DNA from: Haloarculaceae archaeon
GTDB lineage: Archaea; Halobacteriota; Halobacteria; Halobacteriales; Haloarculaceae
Assembly: GCA_028274885.1 (NCBI GenBank)
Contig: JAQCMX010000021.1
Location: 1-12,820, forward strand
Length of the DNA stretch: 12,820 nt
Direction of reading: 5' to 3'
Made by a program: the position numbers and the translations under genes. A model generated the notes under the pieces. The model made no database searches and had not been told where the DNA came from. It worked only from the letters and a program-made list of their open reading frames with translations. Shown one piece after another: positions 7,237-12,820 of the stretch (position 1 is the stretch's first letter; the number at the start of each line of letters is the position of its first letter).

Positions 7237-7242
7237 TTTATG
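7237..7242 (+). promoter_or_regulatory. TATA-like box of the thioesterase gene
   Basis: TTTATG at -30 to -25 from the ATG at 7267. The upstream in-frame ATG at 7240 falls inside this box, which argues that 7240 is not the real start and that the mRNA is leaderless from 7267. Confidence 0.6.
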
Positions 7243-7266
7243 AACTTTGCCCGCCTCGACACCGGT

Positions 7267-7704
7267 ATGGATATTCCGAAGCGGTTCAACCGGGGACCGT
7301 TCCCACAGTTACTCGGAATCGAGGTGACATCCGCAGAGAACGGACACGCAACGGGGGTCTTGCCGTTCACCGAGGAGATCAGTTCCAGCCCGGACGGCTC
7401 GGTAGCCCACGGCGGAGCCACGTACGCGCTGGCCGATACAGTCGGGGGCGCGGCCGCAGTCTCGCTGGCGCGCAGAGTCACGCCGACCGTCGATATGCGA
7501 ATCGACTATCTCTCCCCGATGACGAGTGACGTTTACGCCGACGCGGAGGTCATTCGCTTCGGGTCGAACCTCGCGATGGTTCGCGTCGAGATGCACGACG
7601 ACGATGGGAACAAGGTCGCAACTGCCCACGGTACCTACAAAAGCAGCGGACAGGGCGACGAGACGCTCTGGGAACCGGACTCGTCCGACGAGCACACGGA
7701 CTGA
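7267..7704 (+). CDS. PaaI-family hotdog thioesterase
   Basis: A 145-residue single hotdog-fold protein of the PaaI/YbgC-like acyl-CoA thioesterase group, expected to hydrolyse acyl-CoA or aryl-CoA esters in the cytoplasm as a tetramer or dimer. The hallmark helix motif HGGATYALADTVGG (about residues 48-61) has the conserved His48-Gly-Gly and the acidic residue Asp57 at the usual catalytic position. The typical strand pairing motif MRIDYLSPM follows, and the C-terminal strand is ATAHGTYKS. The start at 7267 (MDIPKRFNRGPF) is preferred over the ATG nine codons earlier because that one lies within the TATA box and the family usually starts near here. It converges with the MBL-fold gene, 35 bases between stops. 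There is no phenylacetate pathway gene nearby, so the substrate is open. Confidence 0.88.
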   Translation: MDIPKRFNRGPFPQLLGIEVTSAENGHATGVLPFTEEISSSPDGSVAHGGATYALADTVGGAAAVSLARRVTPTVDMRIDYLSPMTSDVYADAEVIRFGSNLAMVRVEMHDDDGNKVATAHGTYKSSGQGDETLWEPDSSDEHTD

Positions 7705-7739
7705 TATCGCCCGCTCCTTTCGGGGCAGTGAGGCCTGTT

Positions 7740-8645
7740 TCACCTCTCGTCGAGATACCGCAAAACGCCGTCGACGTTCATCCGCTCTTCCTCGTGGGCC
7801 TTTGGTTCACCCCACGCGTCGACCACCGCGATCTCCTCGGCGAAGTAGTCGAGGACGGCTTCGTCGTCTCCGAGCTCCGCGCGCTTTGCTCTGACGCGCT
7901 CGACCCAGGCCGCCAACACGTCGGCGTACTCCCCGAGTCGATCCTCGGTGGGGTAGTCACCGAAGTGTCCGTAGTACAGCGCGCTGGGATCGATCTCCTG
8001 GAGCAGTTCGATATCCTCGAGACACAGTTCGAGGTCGAAACCCGGTGGCGGCGTCGTGTGTCGGACGCGATCGAGTCCGGGCGTCAGAATCCCCGCGGCA
8101 TCCGCGGTAAAGACCCCATCGTTTCTCGGCTCGTAAAAGATAGCCTGGTGGAACGCGTGCCCCGGTGCGTGGTGGACTTCGAGACTGTGGGTCCCGAGAT
8201 CAACGACCTCGCCGTCGGCGAGTCCGTCGATCCGGTCTTCGGGGACTGGCTTTGGCTCAACGTAGTGGTCGATCATCCCGCCCACGGCCGCCTTGGTACC
8301 CTTCCAGAGCGCCGTCGGATCGACGAGCAGTGACTCGGCAGCCTCGTAGACGTAGACGTCGGCATTGGGACATTCCTCGAGTAGATACCCCGCGCCGCCC
8401 GCGTGGTCTAGGTGTGCGTGGGTCGGTGCGATCACCTCGATCTCCGCCGGTGTCACCCCGATCTCCTCGACGGCATCGAGGACAACCTCGTGGTGCGTTC
8501 CGATGCCCGTGTCGATCAGCGCCGGTCGGTCGTCGTCGAGTACGTAGACCGAGCCGTACTCGGCTACGTCGTACATTCCCGTATCGACGTAGTAGAGGTC
8601 GGTGCTGTCCCCAGCTGTCGCTTCGTAGATGTCACCACGCGCCAT
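7740..8645 (-). CDS. MBL-fold metallo-hydrolase
   Basis: A 301-residue metallo-beta-lactamase-fold enzyme, likely binding two zinc ions. The metal-binding motif is THAHLDHAGG (His76, His78, Asp80, His81); the further ligands are probably His163 in APGHAFHQ, Asp182 in FTADAAG and His227 in YYGHFGD. The first strand motif PALIDTG is present. The C-terminal third is helical and specific to a haloarchaeal subgroup (AWVERVRAKRAEL). Family members are hydrolases of thioesters, phosphodiesters or lactones; the substrate cannot be inferred here. The frame is open for 41 codons further upstream, but the ATG at 8645 is chosen because the protein proper begins there and a TTTTG element lies 26-29 bases before it. 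Divergent from serS with a 153-base spacer. Confidence 0.88.
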   Translation of the reverse strand: MARGDIYEATAGDSTDLYYVDTGMYDVAEYGSVYVLDDDRPALIDTGIGTHHEVVLDAVEEIGVTPAEIEVIAPTHAHLDHAGGAGYLLEECPNADVYVYEAAESLLVDPTALWKGTKAAVGGMIDHYVEPKPVPEDRIDGLADGEVVDLGTHSLEVHHAPGHAFHQAIFYEPRNDGVFTADAAGILTPGLDRVRHTTPPPGFDLELCLEDIELLQEIDPSALYYGHFGDYPTEDRLGEYADVLAAWVERVRAKRAELGDDEAVLDYFAEEIAVVDAWGEPKAHEEERMNVDGVLRYLDER

Positions 8646-8666
8646 ACGTTGGCGGAGACGGTCCGG

Positions 8667-8674
8667 CGGCAAAA
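8667..8674 (-). promoter_or_regulatory. TTTTG-type promoter element of the MBL-fold gene
   Basis: The minus strand reads TTTTGCCG with the four T bases at -29 to -26 from the start codon, the position of a leaderless TATA box. It departs from the usual consensus by carrying no A. Confidence 0.4.
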
Positions 8675-8770
8675 GCGTTCGTACAACCGACAGCCAGACT
8701 GTTCCGGACGTGTCCGTGAGTCGGTCGTGACGAGCCCTCGCAGGTCCTCGCGCTGTCGAGAGCGACACGG

Positions 8771-8778
8771 TTTTGCCG
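8771..8778 (+). promoter_or_regulatory. TTTTG-type promoter element of serS
   Basis: TTTTGCCG with the four T bases at -28 to -25 from the serS ATG. It is the same octamer at nearly the same spacing as on the opposite strand for the divergent MBL-fold gene. Confidence 0.4.
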
Positions 8779-8798
8779 GGGCCACGCCAACCCGCGAT

Positions 8799-10181
8799 AT
8801 GCTCAGCAGGCAGTTCGTTCGCGAGAACCCCGACGCGATCCGGGAGGCGCTCGAACGCCGCGGGATCGACGATGTCGGTTTCGAGGATCTTCTCGCGGTC
8901 GACGAGGAGTGGCGCGAGCTAAAATCCCGTGGGGACGACCTGCGCCACGAGCGCAATCAGGTCAGCAACCGCATCGGCGAGCTCAAACGCGAGGGTAACG
9001 AGGCCGACGCGGAGGCGGCGATCGAACGCTCCCAGCAACTCAAGGAAACGCTCCAGGAGATCGAAGCGCGGGCCGACGAACTCGAAGCCGACCTCGAACA
9101 GCGCTTGCTTGAACTCCCGAACGTGCCACGCGAGGAGATCCCCACCGGCCAGAACGAACGCGACAACGAGGAGGTCCGCCGGCACGGCTTCGAGACCGCC
9201 CGCGAACTGCCCGCGGACGTCACGCCACACTACGATCTTGGCGAGGACCTCGACGTGCTCGACTTCGAGCGTGGCGCCAAGGTCGCCGGCGGTGGGTTCT
9301 ACTTTCTGAAAGGTGACGGCGCGCGCCTCGAGCACGCCCTCGTCCGGTTCATGCGCGATCTCCACCGGGAGCAGGGCTACACCGAAGTATTTCCCCCGAT
9401 TCCGGTCAACACCACGGCGATGACGGGGACGGGACAGCTACCCAAATTTGCCGACGATGCCTTCCGCGTCGGTGCCCGCAACGACCAGCCCTACGACGAC
9501 GACGACCTGTGGCTGTGTCCGACCGCGGAGGTCCCCGTGACGAACATGTACGCCGACGACATCCTGCTTCGTGACGACCTCCCGATCAAACACCAGGCAT
9601 ACACCCCCAACTTCCGGCGGGAGGCGGGTGAACACGGCACCGAAACCCGCGGGATCGCACGGGTCCACCAGTTCAACAAGGTCGAACTCGTCAACTTCGT
9701 CGAACCGGACGACAGCGACGACCGCCTCGAGTCACTGGTCGCGGAGGCCGAGGCGGTTCTCCGTCGACTCGACCTCCCCTACCGTGTCGTCTTGCTGTGT
9801 GACGGTGACCTCACCTTTGCCTCCGCCAAAACTTACGATATCGAGGTGTGGGCACCTGCCGACGACATGGCACACGGCCCAGACCGGGGCGGCCGGTGGC
9901 TGGAGGTATCCAGTGCCTCGAACTTCGAGGCGTTCCAGGCACGGCGGATCGGCCTCCGCTACCGACCCGAACGCCACGAGTCCGCCGAGTATCTCCACAC
10001 GCTCAACGCCTCCGGGTTGGCTCTGCCCCGCGTGCTGATCGCCCTACTCGAGTACTACCAGAACGAGGACGGAACTGTCACGATCCCCGAGACGCTCCGA
10101 CCGTACATGGATGGCCAGGAGCGAATCGAAGGCCACGACCCGGTCGGCGAATCCGCGGTCGGTGCCGGCAAGCGGGAGTGA
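8799..10181 (+). CDS. serS: Seryl-tRNA synthetase
   Basis: A 460-residue class II aminoacyl-tRNA synthetase that charges tRNA-Ser (and tRNA-Sec where present). The N-terminal long coiled-coil arm that grips the tRNA variable arm spans about 30-105 (Glu/Arg/Leu-rich). Catalytic motifs are seen: motif 1 region GYTEVFPP (193-200), the serine-binding TAE in PTAEVPVTN (241-249), motif 2 FRREAGEHGTETRGIARVHQF (272-292), SSASNFEAFQARR-like segment (371-383) and motif 3 GLALPRVLIALLE (406-418). This is the canonical bacterial/eukaryotic-like SerRS, not the rare methanogen form. The frame continues 129 codons upstream without function; the ATG at 8799 gives the family's MLSRQFVRENPDAIREAL start. It is followed after 52 bases by the LVIVD gene, which has its own promoter-like element. 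Confidence 0.97.
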   Translation: MLSRQFVRENPDAIREALERRGIDDVGFEDLLAVDEEWRELKSRGDDLRHERNQVSNRIGELKREGNEADAEAAIERSQQLKETLQEIEARADELEADLEQRLLELPNVPREEIPTGQNERDNEEVRRHGFETARELPADVTPHYDLGEDLDVLDFERGAKVAGGGFYFLKGDGARLEHALVRFMRDLHREQGYTEVFPPIPVNTTAMTGTGQLPKFADDAFRVGARNDQPYDDDDLWLCPTAEVPVTNMYADDILLRDDLPIKHQAYTPNFRREAGEHGTETRGIARVHQFNKVELVNFVEPDDSDDRLESLVAEAEAVLRRLDLPYRVVLLCDGDLTFASAKTYDIEVWAPADDMAHGPDRGGRWLEVSSASNFEAFQARRIGLRYRPERHESAEYLHTLNASGLALPRVLIALLEYYQNEDGTVTIPETLRPYMDGQERIEGHDPVGESAVGAGKRE

Positions 10182-10205
10182 CCGGTTGCCCCGCGAGGGC
10201 GAGGC

Positions 10206-10210
10206 TTTTG
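10206..10210 (+). promoter_or_regulatory. TTTTG-type promoter element of the LVIVD-repeat gene
   Basis: TTTTG with the four T bases at -28 to -25 from the ATG at 10234, exactly the serS spacing. It supports the chosen start and a separate leaderless transcript in the short gap after serS. Confidence 0.4.
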
Positions 10211-10233
10211 TTTCGGAGGTCCCACCTATCTGT

Positions 10234-11766
10234 ATGCGCCGCCGAACTGTCCTGCAGGCTGCTGTCGGCACCGTCACACTCCCGCTTTTCGGTCCCACCA
10301 CCGGGGCACAGGACGACCCCTACGAACCGCTTGGATCCGTCGGCATCGAGGGGATCAAGGAGGCCGCCGTCCACCACGACGGCGACGTGGCCTACGTTGC
10401 TGTCGGTGACGGGTTCGCGACGGTCGACATCACCGATCCCTCCACCCCGACGGTGCTCGCCGAACGCCGTGCCGTCGACACTGCGGGGAACGGACCGTTC
10501 CGCGGGGCCTGGGATCTCTGGCCGTCGGATGACCGACTTGCGGTCGTCGGCCCGGCCAACCACGCTGGGAACGCCGCCGCCGGTATTGGGCTTTTTGATA
10601 TCAGCCGGCCGGCCGACCCCGAGCAGGTGGCTTTTTTTCCGACGGACTACCACATCCACAACTCGTTTTTCGCCGATGGCACCGTCTATCTCACCGGCAC
10701 CGGCCTCGACCCGGACCCGGTGGTGATGGTCGACGTGACCGGCGACGAACCGCGCGAAGTCGGTCGGTGGACCCTGACCGACCACGACGACGCCTGGGCG
10801 ACCGTCCGGGCACCGTCCCGTTCGCTTCACGACCTCTACGTCCAGGATGGGATCGCGTATCTGGCCTACTGGGACGCGGGCACGTGGCTCGTCGACGTGA
10901 GCGATCCGACCGATGTCCGGTTTCTCGGGCGCGTCGGCGAGTATAGCCTCCAGGATCTACAACAACTCGATCCCCCGCGCCGGCGGTTCGAGTCGGCAGT
11001 ACCACCGGGAAACCACCACTACGCGCAGGTCGACGAGGACGGCGACTTGCTGGCTGTGGGCATCGAGTCGTGGGCGATCGACACCGACCAACAGCAGATC
11101 GGCGGCCCCGGAGGTGTCCATCTCTACGACGTCACCGACGAGACCGATCCCCAGCACCGTTCGACGATCGAGGCACCGGCCGCCTTCGACGCGACCCGGA
11201 GCGGGTTGTTCACGACCGCCCACAACCTCGATCTCGTCGACGACCGGCTCTACACCTCGTGGTATTTCGGTGGCGTCAAAATCCACGACGTGAGCGATCC
11301 CGCGACCCCAAAGGAACTGGCGTGGTGGCGCGAGCCCCGCACCGGAACCTTCTGGACAGCCCAGTCGGCGGTCCCCGGCGAGTACTTCGTCGCTGCCAGT
11401 GCCGGTGACGTGGGGGCAGAACTCGGCGTCGATCACGAAAGCGTCGATCCCATGTCGGGGCTTTTCCTGTTCCCGGACCGGGCCGGTGAGCAACCCTCGC
11501 CACCGGATCTGACGACGCCACCAGGGGGTAACGGGGGCCAGCCGGGCGATACCGATGGTGACGACGGCACCGTAGCACCGGACGAGACGGACTCCGGGAG
11601 CCAGACAGACCGTCTTGACCCGGACACCGACAACGGGAGTTCCGAGATGGACGGCAGCGACGGGACCGGTCCTGGCTTTGGCGTCGGCGGCGCGGTCGCC
11701 GGCCTCGGTGGTGCAGGCTACCTGCTCGCTCGAAACCTGCAACGGGACGAGGAGACCAGTCGGTAG
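10234..11766 (+). CDS. Tat-exported LVIVD-repeat surface protein with PGF-CTERM tail
   Basis: A 510-residue exported protein of unknown function. It opens with a twin-arginine signal (MRRRTVLQAAVGTVTLPLF) with probable cleavage near residue 25 (TTGA-QDD) and no lipobox cysteine. Residues about 30-415 form a predicted beta-propeller of LVIVD-type repeats. Six repeat cores are visible: VDITDPSTPTVL (64-75), FDISRPADPEQV (121-132), VDVTGDEPREVG (166-177), VDVSDPTDVRFLG (220-232), YDVTDETDPQH (298-308) and HDVSDPATPKEL (351-362). A disordered Asp/Gly/Thr linker (about 421-479) leads to PGFGVGGAVAGLGG (480-493), a hydrophobic stretch and Arg: the PGF-CTERM sorting signal, which archaeosortase A replaces by a lipid anchor in haloarchaea. 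Start 10234 is fixed by the signal peptide and the upstream element. Likely a cell-surface binding or scaffold protein; ligand unknown. Confidence 0.9.
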   Translation: MRRRTVLQAAVGTVTLPLFGPTTGAQDDPYEPLGSVGIEGIKEAAVHHDGDVAYVAVGDGFATVDITDPSTPTVLAERRAVDTAGNGPFRGAWDLWPSDDRLAVVGPANHAGNAAAGIGLFDISRPADPEQVAFFPTDYHIHNSFFADGTVYLTGTGLDPDPVVMVDVTGDEPREVGRWTLTDHDDAWATVRAPSRSLHDLYVQDGIAYLAYWDAGTWLVDVSDPTDVRFLGRVGEYSLQDLQQLDPPRRRFESAVPPGNHHYAQVDEDGDLLAVGIESWAIDTDQQQIGGPGGVHLYDVTDETDPQHRSTIEAPAAFDATRSGLFTTAHNLDLVDDRLYTSWYFGGVKIHDVSDPATPKELAWWREPRTGTFWTAQSAVPGEYFVAASAGDVGAELGVDHESVDPMSGLFLFPDRAGEQPSPPDLTTPPGGNGGQPGDTDGDDGTVAPDETDSGSQTDRLDPDTDNGSSEMDGSDGTGPGFGVGGAVAGLGGAGYLLARNLQRDEETSR

Positions 11767-11779
11767 CAGTCCCCTTTCT

Positions 11780-12160
11780 GACCCAGACGAGTACTCCGTC
11801 GGGACGGCCGAACGGATCCACACCCTCGATATCGGCGCCGATTCGCTCGTCGATATCTCCGGCGGCCGGGGCAGACCCTACTTCCGGACGCTCCAGGCCT
11901 ACGACCACACCGGGACTGCCCTCCACCGTGACGAACCAACCTTGCTTCTACAGGGCGAGCAGGACCACCGGATTACCGTCGAGGAGGATCTCCGGCGCTG
12001 GTGCGACGCCTTCGACGGTACGCCACATGTCACCGTCCGGGTGTACTCCAAGCTGAACCACCGCCCCCGGCAAAACAAAGGAGCGATGACAGTACAGGGG
12101 TACTTCGAACCGGAACGTCCGGTCGACGAACGGGTGATCCGGGACGTGGCAGCTTCATGA
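11780..12160 (+). pseudogene. 3' remnant of an alpha/beta hydrolase gene
   Basis: An open stretch of about 126 codons that resembles, from memory, the C-terminal part of haloarchaeal alpha/beta hydrolases. The segment GRPYFRTLQAYDHTGTA is followed by the strand and acid region PTLLLQGEQDHRITVEED, whose Asp (in GEQD) would be the catalytic acid, then YSKLNHR, whose His would be the catalytic base, and the end ERPVDERVIRDVAAS. The N-terminal half with the GxSxG nucleophile elbow is absent. No ATG or GTG lies in frame at the front; the sequence upstream in this frame is only the antisense-free shadow of the LVIVD gene, which ends at 11766. The frame has no internal stop, so the truncation may be fairly recent. 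A short expressed protein from TTG near 11943 is possible but unlikely. Confidence 0.75.
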
Positions 12161-12180
12161 TAGATAGGTAGCCGTCCGTC

Positions 12181-12200
12181 GGAAGCAAAGCAAGGCTTCC
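12181..12200 (+). terminator. Hairpin after the hydrolase remnant
   Basis: GGAAGC (12181-12186) pairs perfectly with GCTTCC (12195-12200) across an eight-base loop, 20 bases after the remnant's stop codon. There is no following T-run, so it is at best a weak terminator or RNA-stability element. Confidence 0.25.
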
Positions 12201-12289
12201 CGTCCGGTGGCCTCGGTCGTTGCTCTTTCCCGCCACTGTGTTCTGTGGGTTCGCGGCTCTTGCATGCGGTTTTGATACTGATTACTGCG

Positions 12290-12300
12290 GTATTTTTATC
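12290..12300 (+). promoter_or_regulatory. Orphan TATA-like box
   Basis: GTATTTTTATC, with the core about 22-29 bases before an ATG at 12319. That ATG opens a frame of only nine codons (MSQFTPTNT) before TGA, so the box either belongs to a decayed gene or drives a non-coding RNA. The same 11 bases occur at 356-366. Confidence 0.35.
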
Positions 12301-12566
12301 CAGTCCACCCTGTCGGGGATGTCACAGTTCACACCGACGAACACGTGACACTGGCGCGGGACAGACTTGGGTGTCGCCCAACAATCAGTGTGAGTCCTTT
12401 TTTCACTTCGTTTTGTTTGCGGTCACGGTCGTCGCGGGGTCTCCCTGTCGACGGTCTTCGGTAGCGTGGCGGATTCGCCCGGGTACGTCCTGTAGTCTTT
12501 GATCCAGTGCCCCGCCTCTGCTCGGAATCCTCTGGTGGTCGATGATGGAACGCGGCCGGCGGTGTC

Positions 12567-12596
12567 GGTTCGTCCGGAACCTGGCGTGGTTTTTTT
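12567..12596 (+). terminator. Hairpin followed by a seven-T run
   Basis: GGTTC (12567-12571) and GAACC (12577-12581) form a five-pair stem with a five-base loop. Eight bases later comes a run of seven T (12590-12596). Archaeal termination relies mainly on T-runs, so this is a plausible stop for a transcript coming from the orphan promoter-like box at 12290. Confidence 0.35.
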
Positions 12597-12597
12597 C

Positions 12598-12677
12598 ATA
12601 CGGTCGGTTGTAACGATTTACCGGTACTTTGCCGAGCGTTCCGGCGAATTCCGGAACTGACTTACAACCGGCCGTAT
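12598..12677. repeat. 80-base element with 16-base inverted repeats
   Basis: The left arm ATACGGTCGGTTGTAA (12598-12613) and the right arm TTACAACCGGCCGTAT (12662-12677) are inverted copies with one mismatch (a T versus C). Inside lies a second perfect inverted repeat, GTTCCGG (12638-12644) and CCGGAAC (12651-12657), around a six-base loop. No clear target duplication flanks it. It could be a miniature inverted-repeat element, a cruciform or a regulatory site for the gene at 12740. Confidence 0.65.
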
Positions 12678-12707
12678 CAGTCTCCGCGCCGGACACACAG
12701 AACGTTC

Positions 12708-12716
12708 ATACAAAAG
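12708..12716 (+). promoter_or_regulatory. TATA-like box of the partial gene at 12740
   Basis: ATACAAAAG spans -32 to -24 from the ATG at 12740, the leaderless spacing seen elsewhere in the window. An eight-base palindrome, GAACGTTC, lies just upstream at 12700-12707. Confidence 0.45.
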
Positions 12717-12739
12717 AACACCGTACAACCCGGAACGTC

Positions 12740-12820
12740 ATGAAAGGATGGAAACGGCGGGCCGTTGGATACGCCGGTTTCTTGCTGCTGGCGCTCATAC
12801 TGACCGCGCTCGGCTACCAG
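12740..12820 (+). CDS. N-terminus of a membrane protein, possibly a TrkA-type potassium channel (cut by window end)
   Basis: Only 27 codons are present: a basic start (MKGWKRRAVGY) followed by a hydrophobic helix (AGFLLLALILTALGY). The Trp-x-Arg-Arg pattern before the first membrane segment resembles, from memory, haloarchaeal ion-channel proteins in which two membrane helices precede cytosolic TrkA-N/TrkA-C domains. That would fit the trkH gene in the same window, but 27 residues are too few to be sure. The ATG is supported by a TATA-like box about 25-30 bases upstream. The remainder lies beyond the window. Confidence 0.5.
   Translation, partial: MKGWKRRAVGYAGFLLLALILTALGYQ

Larger units (their letters stand above)
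12161..12739. other. 579-base structured non-coding region
   Basis: No convincing gene on either strand. It is more AT-rich than its surroundings and contains, in order: a hairpin at 12181-12200, a TATA-like box at 12290-12300, several GC hairpins between about 12430 and 12480, a terminator-like hairpin with T-run at 12567-12596, an 80-base element with 16-base inverted ends at 12598-12677, and the promoter of the gene at 12740. Next to a truncated gene, it may be a rearrangement scar; a non-coding RNA is the alternative. Confidence 0.5.

Noticed and set aside
7240..7266. Upstream ATG of the thioesterase gene
   Set aside because: The ATG lies within the TATA-like box, so it would not be in the transcript.
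7705..7739. Bidirectional terminator between the convergent thioesterase and MBL-fold genes
   Set aside because: Only a four-pair stem (CCCG/CGGG) and a three-T run are visible, too weak to call.
8412..8798. N-terminal extension of serS by 129 codons
   Set aside because: It overlaps the MBL-fold gene antisense, and the serS family N-terminus and promoter element both point to 8799.
12245..12502. Plus-strand frame of 85 codons in the non-coding region
   Set aside because: Cysteine- and serine-rich, not acidic, with no promoter at the correct spacing; composition is unlike a haloarchaeal protein.
12423..12599. Short minus-strand frame starting with ATG at 12599 (58 codons)
   Set aside because: Third-position GC is lower than in neighbouring genes, no TATA box lies at the right distance, and the translation matches no family I know. 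The ATG falls in the arm of an inverted repeat.

Overview
The window is a GC-rich stretch of archaeal chromosome that reads clearly as a haloarchaeon (class Halobacteria). The proteins are strongly acidic (Asp/Glu-rich, Lys-poor), GC at third codon positions is high, and many genes have an AT-rich TATA-like box about 25-30 bases before the start codon with no Shine-Dalgarno, which is the leaderless promoter design of this group. Family content agrees: one-domain CspA, archaeal Pno1/Dim2-type KH protein, Hsp20, PibD-type prepilin peptidase, a DUF5828-like protein, and a secreted LVIVD-repeat protein with a Tat signal and a PGF-CTERM tail. I cannot name the genus. No rRNA, tRNA, CRISPR array or intact transposon was seen.

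Layout. 1-1500: cspA (minus) diverges from the KH-domain ribosome-assembly gene, which is followed by hsp20 with its own promoter. 1500-1891 is a 400-base non-coding stretch ending in an AT-rich promoter with a 14-base perfect palindrome. 1892-3550: a membrane histidine kinase (7TM, PAS-like, HisKA, degenerate ATPase). 3568-5404 (minus): the two-gene unit DUF5828-like protein then pibD, converging on the kinase gene. 5537-7102 (minus): trkH potassium uptake subunit. 7267-7704: a PaaI-type hotdog thioesterase, converging with an MBL-fold hydrolase (7740-8645, minus). 8799-10181: serS. 10234-11766: the LVIVD-repeat surface protein. 11780-12160: the 3' remnant of an alpha/beta hydrolase gene without its N-terminal half or a start codon. 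12161-12739: a 579-base non-coding, relatively AT-rich stretch with a promoter-like box, a terminator-like hairpin and an 80-base structure bounded by 16-base inverted repeats. From 12740: the first 27 codons of a membrane protein, possibly a TrkA-type potassium channel, cut by the window end.

Most genes look like single transcription units with separate housekeeping, stress or surface roles. The only convincing operon is DUF5828-pibD. I found no clearly new multi-gene system. The most useful leads are the structured non-coding region at 12161-12739, the divergent ATP-binding motifs of the histidine kinase, the conserved-spacing TTTTG promoter variant before three genes, and the DUF5828-pibD pairing.
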